Assembly (NCBI GenBank): GCA_028291305.1
Contig: JAQGII010000027.1
Location: forward strand, 1-7,298
Length of the DNA: 7,298 nucleotides
Origin: Caulobacteraceae bacterium
GTDB taxonomy: Bacteria > Pseudomonadota > Alphaproteobacteria > Caulobacterales > Caulobacteraceae
Direction: 5' to 3'
The notes beneath the pieces are model-generated. The model made no database searches. It had not been told where the DNA came from and saw nothing but the letters and a program-made list of their open reading frames with translations. Positions 6,024 through 7,298 of the stretch are shown one piece after another. The position numbers and the translations under genes were made by a program. Position 1 is the stretch's first letter. Every line of letters begins with the position of its first letter.

Positions 6024-7298
6024 CCGGCCTCGATGGCCAGCAGGGGCGCGCCCGGCGAGATCGCCTGCTTTTCCTGCACATAGACCGCCCGCACGATGCC
6101 TGCGACGGGGCTGTCCACGTCGCACTCGGTCTTCATCGCCTCGATCACGGCGATCACGGCGCCCTTCTCCACCCGGTCGCCGGGCTGGACGTTCATCTTC
6201 CAGACCACGCCGCCCAGGGGCGCTTCGACCAGGTCGGCTCCCTCCGGCGCGACGATGGCGGCGGCCTCGGTGGCCGGCTGGTCGTCGGCCGACAGGGCGG
6301 CGACCCGGTCGAACTCCCCCTTGCGCTGCCAGTCGGCCCGTTCGACCTCGAAGGCGGCCTGGCGCGTCTGCTGGAAGGCGGCGATGCTGGCCGCGTTGTT
6401 CTGCAGGAAAGCCCGGTAGTCGGACAGGCGGAACGTCTCCTCCTCGATGGCGACCTCGCGCCGGCCCAGCGGAAAGTCGCGCCGCCACTCGGTTAGTTCC
6501 TCGTGGCTGACGGGGAAGAACTTCACCTGGTCGAAGAAGCGCAGCAGCCACGGCTTGCCCTCGCCGAACGCCTGGGTCTGGCGGTAGGTGTTCCACACCT
6601 GCACCGTCCGGCCGAACAGCTGGTAGCCGCCCGGCCCCTCCATCCCGTAGATGCACATATAGGCGCCGCCGATACCCACCACGTTGGGCGGGGTCCAGGT
6701 GCGGGCGGGATTGTATTTGGTCGTCACCAGACGGTGGCGCGGGTCGATCGGCGTGGCCACCGGCGCACCCAGATAGACATCCCCCAGGCCCATCACCAGG
6801 TAGCGGGCGTCGAACACGATCCGGTGAACGTCGTCCTCCGACTGGAGGCCGTTGATGCGGCGGATGAACTCGATGTTGTCCGGGCACCAGGGCGCGTCGT
6901 CGCGCACCGAGGCCATGTATTTTTCGATGGTCCGGTAGATGGCCGGGTCTTTCCAGCTCAGCGGCAGGTGGACCACGCGCGAGGGGATCTGGAAATCGTC
7001 GAGCCCGCCCAGCCGCTCCTCGGCGTCGGCCAGCACCTGGAGCAGCCTGGCCTGAGCCAGGACGCGGCTGTCGTAGTGCACCTGCAGCGAGCGGATGCCG
7101 GGGGTAAGGTCGATCACGCCCGGCAGGGCCAGGGCCTGCAACTCCAGCATCAGGGCGTGGACGCGCAGGCGCAACTCCAGGTCCAGGACGATGGGGCCGT
7201 ATTCCACCAGCAGGTGACGATCGCCCTGGCGGCGGTAGACGACGTTCGGGCTGTGCCCCCGGGCGGGGATCTGCCCGAGGATGGGCGTCTCTACGTCC
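6020..7298 (-). CDS. uca: Urea/guanidine carboxylase, C-terminal third (5' end beyond the right edge)
   Basis: This is a biotin-dependent carboxylase that uses ATP and bicarbonate to carboxylate urea or guanidine. The window holds the last 425 of an expected roughly 1,200 residues; the biotin carboxylase half and the first carboxyltransferase part are missing. The visible part begins with the KipI/AHS1-type half of the carboxyltransferase (about residues 20-240): VVYRRQGDRHLLVEYG, LPGVIDLTPGIRSLQVHYD, VMGLGDVYLGAP, and VGIGGAYMCIYGMEGPGGYQLFGRTVQVWN. After a linker, residues 357-425 are a biotin carboxyl carrier domain with the biotinylation motif EAMKTE; the Lys codon is 6131-6133, 37 residues from the C-terminus. 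The frame is open across the right edge, so the GTG at 7207 is an internal Val and not the start. The stop overlaps atzF by four bases. Sequence does not settle urea versus guanidine as substrate. Confidence 0.93.
   Translation of the reverse strand, partial: DVETPILGQIPARGHSPNVVYRRQGDRHLLVEYGPIVLDLELRLRVHALMLELQALALPGVIDLTPGIRSLQVHYDSRVLAQARLLQVLADAEERLGGLDDFQIPSRVVHLPLSWKDPAIYRTIEKYMASVRDDAPWCPDNIEFIRRINGLQSEDDVHRIVFDARYLVMGLGDVYLGAPVATPIDPRHRLVTTKYNPARTWTPPNVVGIGGAYMCIYGMEGPGGYQLFGRTVQVWNTYRQTQAFGEGKPWLLRFFDQVKFFPVSHEELTEWRRDFPLGRREVAIEEETFRLSDYRAFLQNNAASIAAFQQTRQAAFEVERADWQRKGEFDRVAALSADDQPATEAAAIVAPEGADLVEAPLGGVVWKMNVQPGDRVEKGAVIAVIEAMKTECDVDSPVAGIVRAVYVQEKQAISPGAPLLAIEAG

Noticed and set aside
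5986..6510. 174-codon plus-strand open frame opposite the carboxylase and atzF junction
   Set aside because: It is composed almost entirely of Arg, Pro, Ala and Ser, as expected for the complement of GC-rich coding DNA, and has no ribosome site or family features.
6024..6887. Extension of the atzF open frame upstream of 6023
   Set aside because: The extra residues are an out-of-frame reading of the carboxylase, rich in Gly, Arg and Pro. Allophanate hydrolases start near MMAGNERL and are about 600 residues long, which fits the start at 6023.
7205..7207. GTG at 7207 as the start of a 395-residue protein
   Set aside because: The same frame stays open to the window edge and reads family sequence (DVETPILGQIPARGHSPNVVYRRQGDRHLLVEYG), so this is an internal Val codon.

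Overview
The window is GC-rich and reads like an alphaproteobacterial chromosome. The style of the TonB-receptor N-terminus (signal peptide, Ala/Pro linker, then EIVVTGSR) and the codon use suggest a member of the Caulobacteraceae such as Caulobacter or Phenylobacterium. That placement is inference, because no rRNA or marker gene is present.

Layout. (1) 1-318, minus strand: the first 106 codons of a TonB-dependent outer-membrane receptor; the rest lies beyond the left edge. (2) 319-1409: about 1.1 kb without an intact gene. It holds the receptor's leader, an AT-rich patch with a TATAAT palindrome, and two short decayed protein relics, one like the N-terminus of a nitroreductase and one like an IS6-family transposase. 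Just before the next operon there is a pair of nested inverted repeats. (3) 1410-4230, plus strand: a compact ABC importer operon of the NitT/TauT type found beside urea carboxylase genes, with a substrate-binding lipoprotein, a permease and an ATPase. (4) 4239-7298, minus strand: allophanate hydrolase (atzF), preceded and overlapped by the C-terminal third of a biotin-dependent urea/guanidine carboxylase that runs off the right edge. The two operons converge tail to tail with only 8 bases between them.

How the parts fit. The importer would bring a small nitrogen compound across the inner membrane. The biotin carboxylase would carboxylate it with ATP and bicarbonate. Allophanate hydrolase would finish the pathway by releasing ammonia and CO2 from allophanate. 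Loci annotated this way as urea carboxylase are now known in many bacteria to serve guanidine assimilation, with two carboxyguanidine deiminase subunits acting between carboxylase and hydrolase. Those deiminase genes and the guanidine-I riboswitch, if present, would lie beyond the right edge, so urea and guanidine cannot be separated from this window alone. I saw no wholly new system here. The most useful leads are the substrate question, the convergent arrangement, the possible operator before the importer, and the transposon graveyard between the receptor and the importer.
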